Below are positions 8,867 through 18,260 of a stretch of 64,000 nucleotides of DNA, piece after piece (position 1 is the first letter of the stretch; every line of letters starts with the position of its first letter). Location of the stretch: the NCBI GenBank assembly GCA_002691205.1, contig NZHD01000114.1, positions 84,337 to 148,336 on the forward strand, given 5' to 3'. The stretch comes from Deltaproteobacteria bacterium (GTDB taxonomy: Bacteria > Myxococcota_A > UBA9160 > UBA4427). The position numbers were made by a program, and so were the translations under genes. Under the pieces are notes generated by a model. That model did not search any database. It had not been told where the DNA came from and was given only the letters and a program-made list of their open reading frames with translations.

Positions 8867-9745
8867 ATGAATCAGGAAGTCGTGATTACCTGTGCAGTAA
8901 CCGGTTCGGCTGATACCGCTCAGATACATCCTCACCTTCCGATCACGCCTGAGCAGATTGCGCGATCTTCGATTGAGGCGGCTGAGGCGGGTGCAGCCAT
9001 CGTTCATATCCATGTTCGCGACCCCGCAACCGGTCAAGGAAGCCGTGATCCTCGTCTGTTTAGGGAGGTTGTTCAGCGTATTCGAGACTCTGGCGTTGAT
9101 GTCTTGATTAATTTGACGGCAGGCATGGGAGGCGATTTTTATGTGGGTCAAGAGGACCCAGCCGTAGGAGGGCCTGGGACCGATTTTATCAATCCAATCG
9201 AGCGCCTTGTGCATGTCGGCGAGCTTAGACCCGAAATCTGTACTCTCGATTGTGGAAGTATGAACTTCGGGGATGACCTCTACGTCATGATGAACCCGCC
9301 CCCTCACCTTCGTCAACAAGCGCAGCAGGTCAAGGAGTGGGGGGTAAAACCCGAACTTGAGATCTTTGATACAGGCCATTTCTGGTTTACACAAAAGCTG
9401 CTCAAGGAGGGCTTGCTCGATGTTCGACCCATGTATCAGTTTTGTCATGATATTGCCTGGGGGATGCCGGCTGATGTTGGCCTTTTGAAGAACATGGTCG
9501 ACCAGCTTCCGCCTGATACTTTTTGGACGAGCTTTGCGATTAGTCGAATGCAGATGCCTTGGGTCGCACAGTCTGTGCTTCTGGGAGGACACGTACGAGT
9601 GGGCCTTGAAGACAATTTGTATCTTGAAAAAGGGGTTTTCGCGAGCAATGCGCAGTTGGTCGAGAAAGCTGTTTCGATGGTGGAGAGTCTGGGTGCTCAT
9701 GTGGTCGGGCCAGCGCGTGCGCGTGAGCTAATTGGCCTGGATTAG
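8867..9745 (+). CDS. BKACE-family (DUF849) beta-keto acid cleavage enzyme
   Basis: BKACE enzymes are zinc-dependent and condense a beta-keto acid with acetyl-CoA, releasing acetoacetate and a new acyl-CoA; 3-keto-5-aminohexanoate cleavage enzyme is the best-known member. The 292 aa length fits. Visible motifs are ITCAVTGSADTAQIHPHLP, the metal-site stretch AAIVHIHVRDPATGQGSRD, TLDCGSMNFG, and the C-terminal LLGGHVRVGLEDNLYL. I chose ATG 8867, because GAGGA lies 6 nt before it, over the ATG at 8861, which abuts the ribosome site. No lysine-fermentation genes lie nearby, so the physiological substrate is open. The family is certain; the exact function is not. Confidence 0.9.
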   Translation: MNQEVVITCAVTGSADTAQIHPHLPITPEQIARSSIEAAEAGAAIVHIHVRDPATGQGSRDPRLFREVVQRIRDSGVDVLINLTAGMGGDFYVGQEDPAVGGPGTDFINPIERLVHVGELRPEICTLDCGSMNFGDDLYVMMNPPPHLRQQAQQVKEWGVKPELEIFDTGHFWFTQKLLKEGLLDVRPMYQFCHDIAWGMPADVGLLKNMVDQLPPDTFWTSFAISRMQMPWVAQSVLLGGHVRVGLEDNLYLEKGVFASNAQLVEKAVSMVESLGAHVVGPARARELIGLD

Positions 9746-9900
9746 CTGAGTTTGAGTTCGCGATGAACGTTGCTTCGGTGGGACCGGGCTAAGGAGAGAT
9801 GATCGGCTATTTCACTTCGCTCTCCCTCTTCGTAGAACTCTTCACGGGGCCGTGGAGGTAAAGTTCTTGCTGCCCAAGCGGATGCTATATTGAGGCTATC

Positions 9901-10719
9901 GTGACCAGTGATGAAAATTTCTATCTTTATTTGATCGCTCTTTTCGCTGCCGGGGCGGCTTCTGGTTTTGCAGGAGGACTGTTCGGACTCGGCGGCGGAA
10001 TTTTAAGAGTTCCCATTCTGCTTTATCTATTCTCGGCGTTTGCGGTGACGAGCGATCATATTTTTCATCTTGCCGCAGGCACTTCTTTGGCGGTCGCAAT
10101 CCCCACTTGCTTGGGCTCCGTGCTGAGGCAACGGAAAGAGGGAAACCTTGATTGGGAGATTTTAAAAGTTTGGCTGCCAGCGCTTTTGGCGGGGGTTTTA
10201 GGCGGCTTATTGTTGTCTCGAGTCAGCTCGGGTTCGACTTTACGTTGGGTGTTTATTGGTTTCTTGGTTTTTCAAGCTGCGTATGTTTTGCTTCCCAATC
10301 GACCTAAGCTGGCAACTGAGCTGCCCAAGCGAGCCCTGCTCTCCGTTGTTTCAGCAGCAATAGGGTTGGTTTCTGTTCTTTTGGGTCTCTCTGGAGGAAT
10401 GCTCACCACGCCCGCCCTGATGGCGTTCGGGCAATCGATTCATCGAGCCGTGGCTGTTTCGAGTGTGGGCGGGCTCGCTCTTTCAGGGGTGGCCGCGGCC
10501 GGCATGGTGATCAATGGTTTGAATGTGGAAGGGCTGCCTGCCTACTCGTGGGGCTATGTGGACCTGCCTGCCGTGATGGTCATGACACCCGTGGTCATCG
10601 TGGCCTCTGGCCTAGGGGCTCGCGCATCAAACCGTCTGGCTCCGCGGGCACTCGAGGTCATCTTTGGCCTATTCCTCGTGGGCTTAGCGATCGACATGGT
10701 CTTTCAAGTGAGCGGTTAA
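9901..10719 (+). CDS. TauE/SafE-family permease
   Basis: This is a polytopic inner-membrane protein of the TauE/SafE family (DUF81), whose members export sulfite, sulfoacetate or other organosulfur anions. The 272 aa sequence has about eight hydrophobic segments and the family glycine-rich motif GGLFGLGGGILRVPIL near the N-terminus; the second repeat shows LLGLSGGMLTTPALMAFG. It starts at GTG 9901, with TGAGG a few nt upstream. It is a single-gene unit convergent with the dus gene. The substrate cannot be told from the sequence. Confidence 0.85.
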   Translation: MTSDENFYLYLIALFAAGAASGFAGGLFGLGGGILRVPILLYLFSAFAVTSDHIFHLAAGTSLAVAIPTCLGSVLRQRKEGNLDWEILKVWLPALLAGVLGGLLLSRVSSGSTLRWVFIGFLVFQAAYVLLPNRPKLATELPKRALLSVVSAAIGLVSVLLGLSGGMLTTPALMAFGQSIHRAVAVSSVGGLALSGVAAAGMVINGLNVEGLPAYSWGYVDLPAVMVMTPVVIVASGLGARASNRLAPRALEVIFGLFLVGLAIDMVFQVSG

Positions 10720-10767
10720 GAACGGCCCTGTGAAGAGCGTCTTTTCCTTGAAAACTCACTCGGGAGA

Positions 10768-11973
10768 TTACCCGCCAGAATCGGCCGTCTCCGCATCGGG
10801 CCCGGGCGGCGTTTCATCAAATTGGTCGTCAAGATAGCCTTCGGGAAGAGCGACACGTTGACGTCGACTTTTCTTGCCTCTTTTAATCCGCATGGCCTCG
10901 GGCGGGAATTCGAGGTCCGACGACAGCTCATGCAGGGCTTTTTCCAGATCGGGCAAGGTCTCCACATGGGTTAGAGATTGTCGCCATTGGCTGCTGCCGG
11001 GGAAACCCTTCGTGTACCAAGTGGCATGCTTTCGAAAGGACATGAGGCCTAGCCGCTCGCCGAACCACTCAGCAAGCAGCGTTGCATGCTCAAGCATGAC
11101 TTCTCGGACCTGTCCAAAGCATGGGGGGTCCTCGGGTGACCGCCCTGAAAATACATCGGCCAGGTCTCTGAAGAGCCAGGGGCGGCCGAGACATCCACGT
11201 CCGACAACGACTCCATCGCAGCCAGTTTGGCGCATCATACGGAGAGCATCCCAAGCCTCCCATATGTCGCCGTTGCCAAAGACGGGGATGTGTTGGACTT
11301 GCGATTTTAAACTCGCGATTGCTTCCCAGTGGGCTTCGCCGGAGTACAATTCGGCAGCGGTGCGGGCATGGAGGGCGACGGCCGCACAGCCTTCCTCCTG
11401 TCCAACGCGCCCGGCGTCAGAGAAAGTCATGAGGTTGTCGTCGATTCCCATCCTAAATTTGATTGTGACGGGAATCGGTGCTGCGGCTTGCACAGCGGCG
11501 CGAACAATATTCGCAAGGAGTCGAGGCTTGACGGGGATAGCCGCTCCGCCTCCTTTACGCGTGACCTTGCGCACGGGGCAGCCGAAGTTGAGGTCGATGT
11601 GATCGACCCGATCCTCCGAAACAAGGAATTCAATGGCTTTGCCAACATACTCAGGGTCGACGCCGTAGATCTGTAAGCTGCGGGGCGTTTCTTCGGGGCT
11701 GAATTCGGCGAGCCTGAGAGTTTTCTCGTTCTTTTCGACAAGAGCTCTTGCTGTGATCATTTCGCTGACATAGAGGCCTGCGCCAAAGCGTCTGCAAACG
11801 GTTCGAAAAGGGTAGTTGGTGATGCCGGCCATAGGGGCCAAGACTACGGGCAGGGCCAGTTGAATGGGCCCGATGGAAACGGGCGCAAATTCCCCTGGGC
11901 CAGCGGGTTTGACATCACGATTGAGTTGACTGATATAGCGACTGTCCATGAGATTGATTGAATAACAGATCAT
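10768..11973 (-). CDS. dus: tRNA-dihydrouridine synthase
   Basis: Dus enzymes are FMN-dependent and reduce uridines in the tRNA D-loop. The 401 aa protein shows the barrel N-terminus LAPMAGITNYPFRTVCRRFG, YVSEMITARAL, the catalytic region HIDLNFGCPVRKVTRKGGGA (active-site Cys in NFGCP), IKFRMGID, ALHARTA and GNGDIWEAWDALRM followed by VVGRGCLGRPWLF. The features fit the DusB group best. The C-terminal ~40 residues are charged and proline-rich. The start is uncertain: ATG at 11973 or, 24 nt inside, ATG at 11949; neither has a clear ribosome site. It is divergent from the PfkB kinase gene. Confidence 0.94.
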   Translation of the reverse strand: MICYSINLMDSRYISQLNRDVKPAGPGEFAPVSIGPIQLALPVVLAPMAGITNYPFRTVCRRFGAGLYVSEMITARALVEKNEKTLRLAEFSPEETPRSLQIYGVDPEYVGKAIEFLVSEDRVDHIDLNFGCPVRKVTRKGGGAAIPVKPRLLANIVRAAVQAAAPIPVTIKFRMGIDDNLMTFSDAGRVGQEEGCAAVALHARTAAELYSGEAHWEAIASLKSQVQHIPVFGNGDIWEAWDALRMMRQTGCDGVVVGRGCLGRPWLFRDLADVFSGRSPEDPPCFGQVREVMLEHATLLAEWFGERLGLMSFRKHATWYTKGFPGSSQWRQSLTHVETLPDLEKALHELSSDLEFPPEAMRIKRGKKSRRQRVALPEGYLDDQFDETPPGPDAETADSGG

Positions 11974-12062
11974 GGGCTTTTGCGCAGAGGGGCTGTAGCA
12001 ACGGGGGCAGGATCGGTACCCTGGGGCAGAGGTAAAATGACGTCCACATTGAGGAAAAAGCT

Positions 12063-12935
12063 TTGAGCGCCGCCCAGAGGCAAGCTCGTGTCATTGGGCT
12101 TGGGCTCTGTGTTCGAGATGAAGTGTTCCTGGTGGATGATTTTGGTTTAGTCACAGAGCGAACCCGGTATCGTGCTCATCACAGCCTCCCGGGCGGGATG
12201 GTGGCCAATGCACTGGTCGCCGCTGCCGAGGAAGGGGCTGAGGCACATATTCTGACGATGCTTGGGCAGGACGCCGATGGTCGATTCTTGGCTTCTCAAT
12301 TGCGCAAGAGAGGCATTGTGACGCGAAAGGTCCAGTATCACGGCGAACATGAGACCACAACGTCCGTTGTCTTGGTCGAGCGTTCAACGGGAGAGCGCCG
12401 GTTCTTGGTGCCTGACCGGCGTGCTTTGGAGCGAGATGCACCGGACTTCGACCTTTCCTCTCTTCGGGCCGGTTCGGTGCTTATGATTGATGGGCATTTC
12501 CCAGATCAGGTTGAACGCGCTTGGCCTCGGGCAAGAGAAAAAGCGATTCCCATTGTCGCTGATTTCTCAGATGCCCGTCCTGCTTTTCGTCGACTTCTTG
12601 CTCATGTGGACTACCCGGTGCTTCCTCTCGACTTCGTTCGCAGCTATGGGGCTGGGGGTATTCGCGAAACTCTCAGGGCTTTATACCGACGGTATGGATG
12701 TACGCCGGTGATCACACGTGGCGAGAAAGGGGCTGTGGCCTTGGTGGATGGAAAATTCCTGAAGGTCCCTCCAGTTCCTGTTCGCGTCATCGATACCACA
12801 GGAGCTGGAGACGCTTTTCATGGCGCTTTTGCGGCCGGCTTGGCTCAAAGATTGAGCCTGCCTCAGGCTCTGCGCCAAGCTTCTCGTCGGGCGGCTCATC
12901 GTTGCCGGCAGTTGGGCGGTGTTCCCTCCGTTTAA
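12063..12935 (+). CDS. PfkB-family carbohydrate kinase
   Basis: A ribokinase/PfkB-type kinase transferring ATP phosphate to a sugar or nucleoside; the substrate is not identifiable. The 290 aa protein has the N-terminal glycine-containing substrate motif HSLPGGMVANALVAAAEEG, TMLGQDADGRF, and the C-terminal catalytic signature DTTGAGDAFHGAFAAGLA with the catalytic Asp in GAGD. It starts at TTG 12063 with TTGAGGA about 8 nt upstream. It stands between the divergent dus gene and the parE-parC pair and gives no pathway context. Confidence 0.88.
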   Translation: MSAAQRQARVIGLGLCVRDEVFLVDDFGLVTERTRYRAHHSLPGGMVANALVAAAEEGAEAHILTMLGQDADGRFLASQLRKRGIVTRKVQYHGEHETTTSVVLVERSTGERRFLVPDRRALERDAPDFDLSSLRAGSVLMIDGHFPDQVERAWPRAREKAIPIVADFSDARPAFRRLLAHVDYPVLPLDFVRSYGAGGIRETLRALYRRYGCTPVITRGEKGAVALVDGKFLKVPPVPVRVIDTTGAGDAFHGAFAAGLAQRLSLPQALRQASRRAAHRCRQLGGVPSV

Positions 12936-13113
12936 AGGCGGTGAGCCTCGTGAAGCGACGCGGGCATTTCTCCGACGAGGAGGGAGGTTCGGATGGGCGA
13001 GGGGAAGCTGTAGCCCGCGGGGGGGCGCCTCCGTGTGTTCTTGCCTTGACGAATGCAGCGAATCCTCCATCCTCGCGTCTATCCCCCCTTGACTACATCT
13101 TTGGGAGGATTCC

Positions 13114-14931
13114 ATGGCCAAGAAAAAAGTTGCTTATGACGAGCAGGCCATCCAGACGCTTGATGCTCTTGAGCACATTCGCTTGCGGACAGGGATGTAC
13201 ATCGGCCGTTTAGGCGACGGCAGTCACGCCCTTGATGGAATTTACGTCATGCTCAAGGAAGTGGTGGATAACTCTGTCGATGAATTCATTATGGGCGAGG
13301 GAAAGCGCATCGAGATTAAGCGGGATGATGCTCAGGTAACAATCCGTGACTATGGCCGGGGCATTCCGCTCGGAAAGGTCGTCGAGTGCGTTAGCCAGAT
13401 CAATACGGGCGGCAAGTATAACGATGATGTCTTCCAGTTTTCGGTGGGTCTGAACGGAGTTGGAACAAAAGCGGTGAATGCTTTGTCCAGCGACTTTGAA
13501 GTGACGAGTTGGCGAGATGGGCGGTACGTAAGAGCTTCGTTTCAACGCGGTCGACTGCTAAACCAAAAAAAGGGTAAGGAGGCAGGCGCCGCGAATGGAA
13601 CTGAGATCAGTTTTACGCCCGACCTCGAGATTTTTGATCGCTACGAGTGGAACGAAGAATTTATTGCACACCGGCTCAAGTACTACGCCTATCTAAATGG
13701 GGGCCTAAAGCTGAGTTACAACGGCCAGTCCTTTCAGAGTAAGCAGGGCCTGGCTGATCTTTTGGGTGACGAACTCGGAGAAGATCCTCCGCTTTATGAC
13801 ATTGTGCATTGTCAGGACGAAAAGTTTGAATTCGCTTTTACCCATACGAATAATTATGGCGAGACATATTATTCGTTCGTGAATGGGCAGTATACGAATG
13901 ATGGTGGAACGCATCAAAGTGCCTTTCGCGAGGGCTTGCTTAAAGGCGTTAACGAATTCGCGAAAAAGAATTTCGCTGGTGAGGACGTGAGGGACGGAAT
14001 CATCGGCGCGGTGGCGGTAAAATTGCAGGATCCCGTTTTTGAGAGTCAGACAAAGAATAAGCTGGGGTCTACCGAAGTGCGCAGTTGGATTGTTCCGGCT
14101 GTCAAAGATCAAGTTGTCCGGTGGCTACATGAGAACGAGAAGGTCGCAAAGCAGGTTCTTGAGAAAGTGGCCAACAACGAGCGACTGCGGAAAGAGTTGG
14201 CAAACATCAAGAAAGATGCGCGAGAACGTGCCAAGAAAGTCGCCATCAGGATTCCCAAGCTGACCGACTGTAAGGTTCATTTTGATGATACAAAGGGAGA
14301 TCGAAGGGAAGAAAGTTCGATTTTTCTTTCAGAGGGTGACTCTGCGGCGGGTGTCATCGTGCCTTCACGAGATGTCTTTACGCAAGCGATTTTCTCTTTG
14401 CGTGGGAAGCCTCTTAATTGCTTGGGGTTGAAACGAGACGCGATTTACAAGAATGAAGAACTCTACAACCTTATGCGTGCGCTCGGAATCGAAGAGAGCA
14501 TTGATGGGCTCCGTTACAACAAAGTCATTCTAGCGACGGACGCAGATGTAGATGGTATGCATATTCGAAACCTCCTCTTGACCTTCTTTCTGCATTTCTT
14601 CGAGCCATTGGTTGAGAAAGGCCATGTTTACATTTTGGAAACGCCTCTTTTTCGTGTTCGTAATAAAAAGACGACTCGCTATTGCTATAGCGACAGAGAG
14701 CGTGATGAGGCCTTGGGAGAGATTAAGGCCGCCGAGATTACTCGGTTTAAGGGTTTGGGCGAAATTAGCCCCAAAGAGTTCGGTCAATTTATCGGCGAGG
14801 GTATGAGGCTTCAATCTGTCTCGGTCGGGCGGCACAGCGAAATCTTGAAAACGCTCGAGTTTTTTATGGGTAAGAACACGCCTGCTCGACGCGATTTTAT
14901 TGTCGAGAACTTACTAACGGATGTGGCGTAG
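13114..14931 (+). CDS. parE: DNA topoisomerase IV subunit B (type IIA ATPase subunit)
   Basis: The ATPase subunit of a type IIA topoisomerase that decatenates daughter chromosomes. The 605 aa length fits the short ParE type. GHKL motifs are KEVVDNSVDEF and DYGRGIPLG; the ATP lid is GLNGVGTKAVNALS. The TOPRIM metal site has SEGDSAAG (residue ~407) and TDADVDGMHIRN (~474), and the C-terminus KNTPARRDFIVENL is ParE-like. The ATG at 13114 has GGGAGG 6 nt upstream. It overlaps the frame leading into parC. The ParE/GyrB distinction rests on length, C-terminus and the adjacent ParC-like partner. Confidence 0.92.
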   Translation: MAKKKVAYDEQAIQTLDALEHIRLRTGMYIGRLGDGSHALDGIYVMLKEVVDNSVDEFIMGEGKRIEIKRDDAQVTIRDYGRGIPLGKVVECVSQINTGGKYNDDVFQFSVGLNGVGTKAVNALSSDFEVTSWRDGRYVRASFQRGRLLNQKKGKEAGAANGTEISFTPDLEIFDRYEWNEEFIAHRLKYYAYLNGGLKLSYNGQSFQSKQGLADLLGDELGEDPPLYDIVHCQDEKFEFAFTHTNNYGETYYSFVNGQYTNDGGTHQSAFREGLLKGVNEFAKKNFAGEDVRDGIIGAVAVKLQDPVFESQTKNKLGSTEVRSWIVPAVKDQVVRWLHENEKVAKQVLEKVANNERLRKELANIKKDARERAKKVAIRIPKLTDCKVHFDDTKGDRREESSIFLSEGDSAAGVIVPSRDVFTQAIFSLRGKPLNCLGLKRDAIYKNEELYNLMRALGIEESIDGLRYNKVILATDADVDGMHIRNLLLTFFLHFFEPLVEKGHVYILETPLFRVRNKKTTRYCYSDRERDEALGEIKAAEITRFKGLGEISPKEFGQFIGEGMRLQSVSVGRHSEILKTLEFFMGKNTPARRDFIVENLLTDVA

Positions 14932-14947
14932 AAAGAGGGATCTGGTT

Positions 14948-16942
14948 ATGACTCAGCTTGAATCTCTCATGCAGCAAAATTTTCTGGAGTACTCCAGCTA
15001 TTTTGTCTTAGATCGAGCGATTCCGGATATTCGTGATGGATTGAAGCCGGTTCAGCGGCGAATTTTGCACACTCTTTTCTCGGTGAACGATGGGCGCTTC
15101 CACAAGGTGGCCAACATTATCGGCGAGACGATGAAGCTTCATCCTCATGGAGATGCCTCCATCGGCGACGCATTGGTGGTTCTGGCCAACAAGGATTTCT
15201 TTATAGAGCGTCAGGGAAATTTTGGGAACCTTCTGACGGGGCACAGGGCAGCCGCAGCACGATACATTGAGTGTCGGCTGACGGACCTAGCGATCGACAC
15301 GATGTTTCATAAGCCATTAACGGAGTTCGTTGATAGCTATGATGGTCGGAATCAAGAGCCAATTTTTCTTCCCACAAAGCTGCCTGTGGTTTTGATGCTC
15401 GGGACAGAGGGAATTGCGGTGGGGATGGCAACGAAGTTGCTGCCGCACAATTTGAATGAGCTTTGGGAGGCTCAGATTTCAATTCTTGAAGGGAAAAGCT
15501 TTGAGCTTTTTCCAGACTTCGCTTTGGGCGGACTTATGGATGTCGACGCCTACGAGGACGGCCGAGGCAAAGTTGAAGTCCGAGCTCGAGTCAAGGTTGC
15601 TGATAAGAAGCGTATTATTATCACCGAAGTGCCTTACGGGACGACGACGGAGAGCTTGATTGCTTCGATTGAGGCTGCGGTGCAGAAGGGGCGAGTGAAG
15701 GTTTCGTCCATTAATGATTTTACGACAGAGAAAGTGGAAATCGAACTTACTCTGGCTCGTGGAGTGACTGCCAAAGAGGTTGTTCCGCAGCTTTATGCCT
15801 ATACGGATTGCTCCGTTTCAGTCTCTTCGAATGTGACGGTCATCGAAGACCGAAGGCCTGTTCAGCTCACAATTTCCGAAATCACTCAGAGATTGACGGA
15901 GCAATTGAAGGGGCAGCTCAAGGCAGAGCTTGAGTACGATCGGGCTCAGTTGGTGGATCGGCAGCACTGGCTCACTCTTGAGCAAATCTTCGTTGAGAAA
16001 CGTGTGTATAAAAGGATCGAAGAGGCGACGACCGAAGAGGCAGTGCGGAGTGAAGTGAAGGAGGGCATGGCTAAATTCAAAAAGCTTTTCGTTCGCCCGA
16101 TGATCGATGAGGATGTGAAGCGGCTTCTTGAGATCCGCATTCGAAGAATTTCGGCGTATGACATCGAGAAAAACCGTAAAGATATCGACGAGATTCTCAA
16201 GCAGGTTAAGGCGATCGAGGCCAAGCTGCGCAACATGAAGCGCACGACCATCGCTTATCTGAAGGATCTGATCAAAAAATATGGAGACCGCTTTCCGCGT
16301 CGGACTGAGATTACACGTATCAAAGCCGTGGACAAGAAAGCGGTCGCTACGCAGAACTTAAAACTGAGCTACGACACAGCTTCGGGCTATATGGGAACCA
16401 GCGTGCGGGGAGACCAGTTTAAGATTTCGGTTTCTGAGTTCGATCTGATCTTGGCGGTGGCCGCCGACGGCTCGTATAAGATCATGCCGCCGCCGGAGAA
16501 AGTTCTTTTCTCAAGCAAGCTTCTCTACTGTGCTGTCTTCAATCCCGATCAAGGAGCTGAGTTTACAGTGGTTTACCGAGACGATCAGAAGATTAGCTAC
16601 GGCAAGCGAGTGAAAATCGACAAATTCATTCGAAGCCGCGAGTATCATTTGATTAAGAACAAGGCGGGGAAGATTGACTTGCTTCTCGAAGGGGCGGCAG
16701 CCGGTTCTCTTGAACTCGGATTCGTTCCAGCCAAGCGGCAGCGACTCAAGAGCGCCACCTTTGATCTTTCGGAGCTTCAGTTGATTGGTCCCTCCGCTCG
16801 AGGAGCTCGTTTGGCACCGAAACCTGTCTCGAAGGTAAGGCTAAAAAAAGCCAGTGCCTCAGATTCTTCGTCTCCAAAGAAGTCACCCGTGCGAAAGAAA
16901 AAGCCGGGGACGGACGATGATGGTCAGGGTCGGCTGCTTTAG
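14948..16942 (+). CDS. parC: DNA topoisomerase IV subunit A
   Basis: The DNA-breaking subunit that partners with the ParE upstream. The 664 aa protein begins with the GyrA/ParC core YSSYFVLDRAIPDIRDGLKP followed by VQRRIL, then KLHPHGDASIGDALVVL and AAARYIECRLTDLA, where the active-site Tyr is about residue 106. After a long charged coiled-coil section the C-terminal part is reduced. It ends in a lysine/serine-rich tail (KKSPVRKKKPG) that could add DNA affinity. I chose ATG 14948, preceded by AGAGGG; the frame also opens at an ATG at 14921 overlapping the parE stop. It converges on the bolA gene 15 bp away. Confidence 0.93.
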   Translation: MTQLESLMQQNFLEYSSYFVLDRAIPDIRDGLKPVQRRILHTLFSVNDGRFHKVANIIGETMKLHPHGDASIGDALVVLANKDFFIERQGNFGNLLTGHRAAAARYIECRLTDLAIDTMFHKPLTEFVDSYDGRNQEPIFLPTKLPVVLMLGTEGIAVGMATKLLPHNLNELWEAQISILEGKSFELFPDFALGGLMDVDAYEDGRGKVEVRARVKVADKKRIIITEVPYGTTTESLIASIEAAVQKGRVKVSSINDFTTEKVEIELTLARGVTAKEVVPQLYAYTDCSVSVSSNVTVIEDRRPVQLTISEITQRLTEQLKGQLKAELEYDRAQLVDRQHWLTLEQIFVEKRVYKRIEEATTEEAVRSEVKEGMAKFKKLFVRPMIDEDVKRLLEIRIRRISAYDIEKNRKDIDEILKQVKAIEAKLRNMKRTTIAYLKDLIKKYGDRFPRRTEITRIKAVDKKAVATQNLKLSYDTASGYMGTSVRGDQFKISVSEFDLILAVAADGSYKIMPPPEKVLFSSKLLYCAVFNPDQGAEFTVVYRDDQKISYGKRVKIDKFIRSREYHLIKNKAGKIDLLLEGAAAGSLELGFVPAKRQRLKSATFDLSELQLIGPSARGARLAPKPVSKVRLKKASASDSSSPKKSPVRKKKPGTDDDGQGRLL

Positions 16943-16957
16943 GCCGATTAACCCCGC

Positions 16958-17224
16958 TTAAGGCGTAGAGCAGTCGAGGCGATCCACCGCGTGAACAGGG
17001 GGATTGGGGCCGCTCATCAGGTGCGTGATGGCCGCGTAGACGAGTTGCTGCTGCTTGACTCGGCTTTTGTCCGTGAAGATGGGGGCGACCACGCGGATTT
17101 CAAAATGCCCAGGCCCTCCGGGCGTGACTTTGACCTCCGCATCGGGAATCGCTTCAAGGATGGAACCTCGAATTTCTTCGGTTACATCTCCCACTCCGCC
17201 GGGGCCCGGGATTTCTATGCTCAT
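16958..17224 (-). CDS. BolA-family protein
   Basis: BolA-like proteins bind [2Fe-2S] clusters together with CGFS monothiol glutaredoxins and act in iron-sulfur trafficking or regulation. The 88 aa length is normal. The conserved core is visible: GHFEIRVVAPIFTDKSRVKQ, with the His that can serve as ligand, followed by QLVYAAITHLM. It lies 27 bp downstream of the glutaredoxin fusion gene on the same strand, which supports a shared job. It is E. coli BolA/IbaG-like, but I cannot decide between subgroups. Confidence 0.9.
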   Translation of the reverse strand: MSIEIPGPGGVGDVTEEIRGSILEAIPDAEVKVTPGGPGHFEIRVVAPIFTDKSRVKQQQLVYAAITHLMSGPNPPVHAVDRLDCSTP

Positions 17225-17251
17225 GAATTTTTCTCCGGGGGTTGGGTTTGG

Positions 17252-18181
17252 TTAGTAACGCGGCACGCTTGGGTCAATTTCAATGGACCAGGCGTCGATT
17301 CCGCCTACGAGATTATGGACATCTGAGAAGCCTTGGGCCATGAACTGGCTGGCGGCGCTTTCGCCTCTTGGGCCATGGTGACAAATGAACACAAGCCGCG
17401 TTTCCTTAGGGAGGGCAAGGGCTTGGTTGTAGCCCTCGTCGTCAAGGAGTCGTGCTCCTTCAATTCGCGCGGTCTCGAACTCGTTTGGAGTTCGAACGTC
17501 AAGCAGTTCAAAAGGAATCTTCTCGTCCATCATTTGCTTCAGGGTCTGAACACTCATTTCGCCCATACGTGGAGCGTTTGGATTTTCGACTTTAAATCCG
17601 CGTCCCTGAGGCCCTTCAACGAGATCGATGGTGATGCCATCGGCGCGTTGCGCGCTCATTCTGTCCACGAGGATCTCTGGTCCTCCAGCATCCGCCATGA
17701 CATCCATCGCCCCCTTCTCGGCCATGGAGAGGTTGGGTTGCCACGATTGATCAATACTCAGTTTAAGAAACTGGCCAGGGGTTCCCGTTTGCTCAATGGC
17801 TTGGGCAAGGGCTTCCGCGGCGGTATCGCTGAGGTGAATCTTGGGGATGATTTCGGGTGGAGGCTCGACGCCGAGTGCTTCGAAGAGTTCCCCTGAGCCG
17901 GCCATCTCGGTGATGATGTCGCATCCGCCTATAAATTCACCGTCCACATAGAGTTGAGGGATCGTAGGCCAGGATGAGAATGTTTTGATTCCGTCGCGAA
18001 TCTCTGGGTCGGAGAGCACGTCGACGGTCTCATAGTCTGGGATGAAGGAGTCAAGGATGCCGATCACCTGGGCCGAGAAACCGCATTGAGGAGCCTGTCG
18101 GTTGCCTTTCATGAACAGCAAAACTGGGTTGGTGCTCACCATTTCGCGAATACGTTCGTCGGTCGTGGGTTCGTTGCTCAT
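17252..18181 (-). CDS. Monothiol glutaredoxin (CGFS) - degenerate A-type domain - rhodanese fusion
   Basis: A 309 aa three-domain protein. Residues 1-105 are a Grx4-type monothiol glutaredoxin: the active site is QCGFS (Cys33), with WPTIPQLYVDGEFIGGCD for glutathione and cluster binding. Residues ~113-205 look like a HesB/IscA A-type carrier (IHLSDTAAEAL, FLKLSID, ILVDRMSAQ, GRGFKVENPNAP), but I find no cysteine in this part, so the usual cluster ligands are missing. Residues ~207-309 are a rhodanese domain (ELLDVRTPNEFETARIEGA), with the active-site loop CHHGPRGES (Cys267) and a final GGIDAW. The gene precedes bolA in the same orientation. I infer a role in iron-sulfur or sulfur trafficking. 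The start ATG at 18181 follows AGGAG at a good distance. Confidence 0.88.
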   Translation of the reverse strand: MSNEPTTDERIREMVSTNPVLLFMKGNRQAPQCGFSAQVIGILDSFIPDYETVDVLSDPEIRDGIKTFSSWPTIPQLYVDGEFIGGCDIITEMAGSGELFEALGVEPPPEIIPKIHLSDTAAEALAQAIEQTGTPGQFLKLSIDQSWQPNLSMAEKGAMDVMADAGGPEILVDRMSAQRADGITIDLVEGPQGRGFKVENPNAPRMGEMSVQTLKQMMDEKIPFELLDVRTPNEFETARIEGARLLDDEGYNQALALPKETRLVFICHHGPRGESAASQFMAQGFSDVHNLVGGIDAWSIEIDPSVPRY

Positions 18182-18260
18182 GAAACTTTTCTCCTAATGG
18201 GATGCCGGCGCCTCTGGGTAAAGTCGAGGCGAAGGTCAAACGGCTTTTTCGATAGGGGGT

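Noticed and set aside
10720..10767. Bidirectional terminator between the TauE and dus genes
   Set aside because: The 48 bp convergent spacer holds no stem-loop with T tract.
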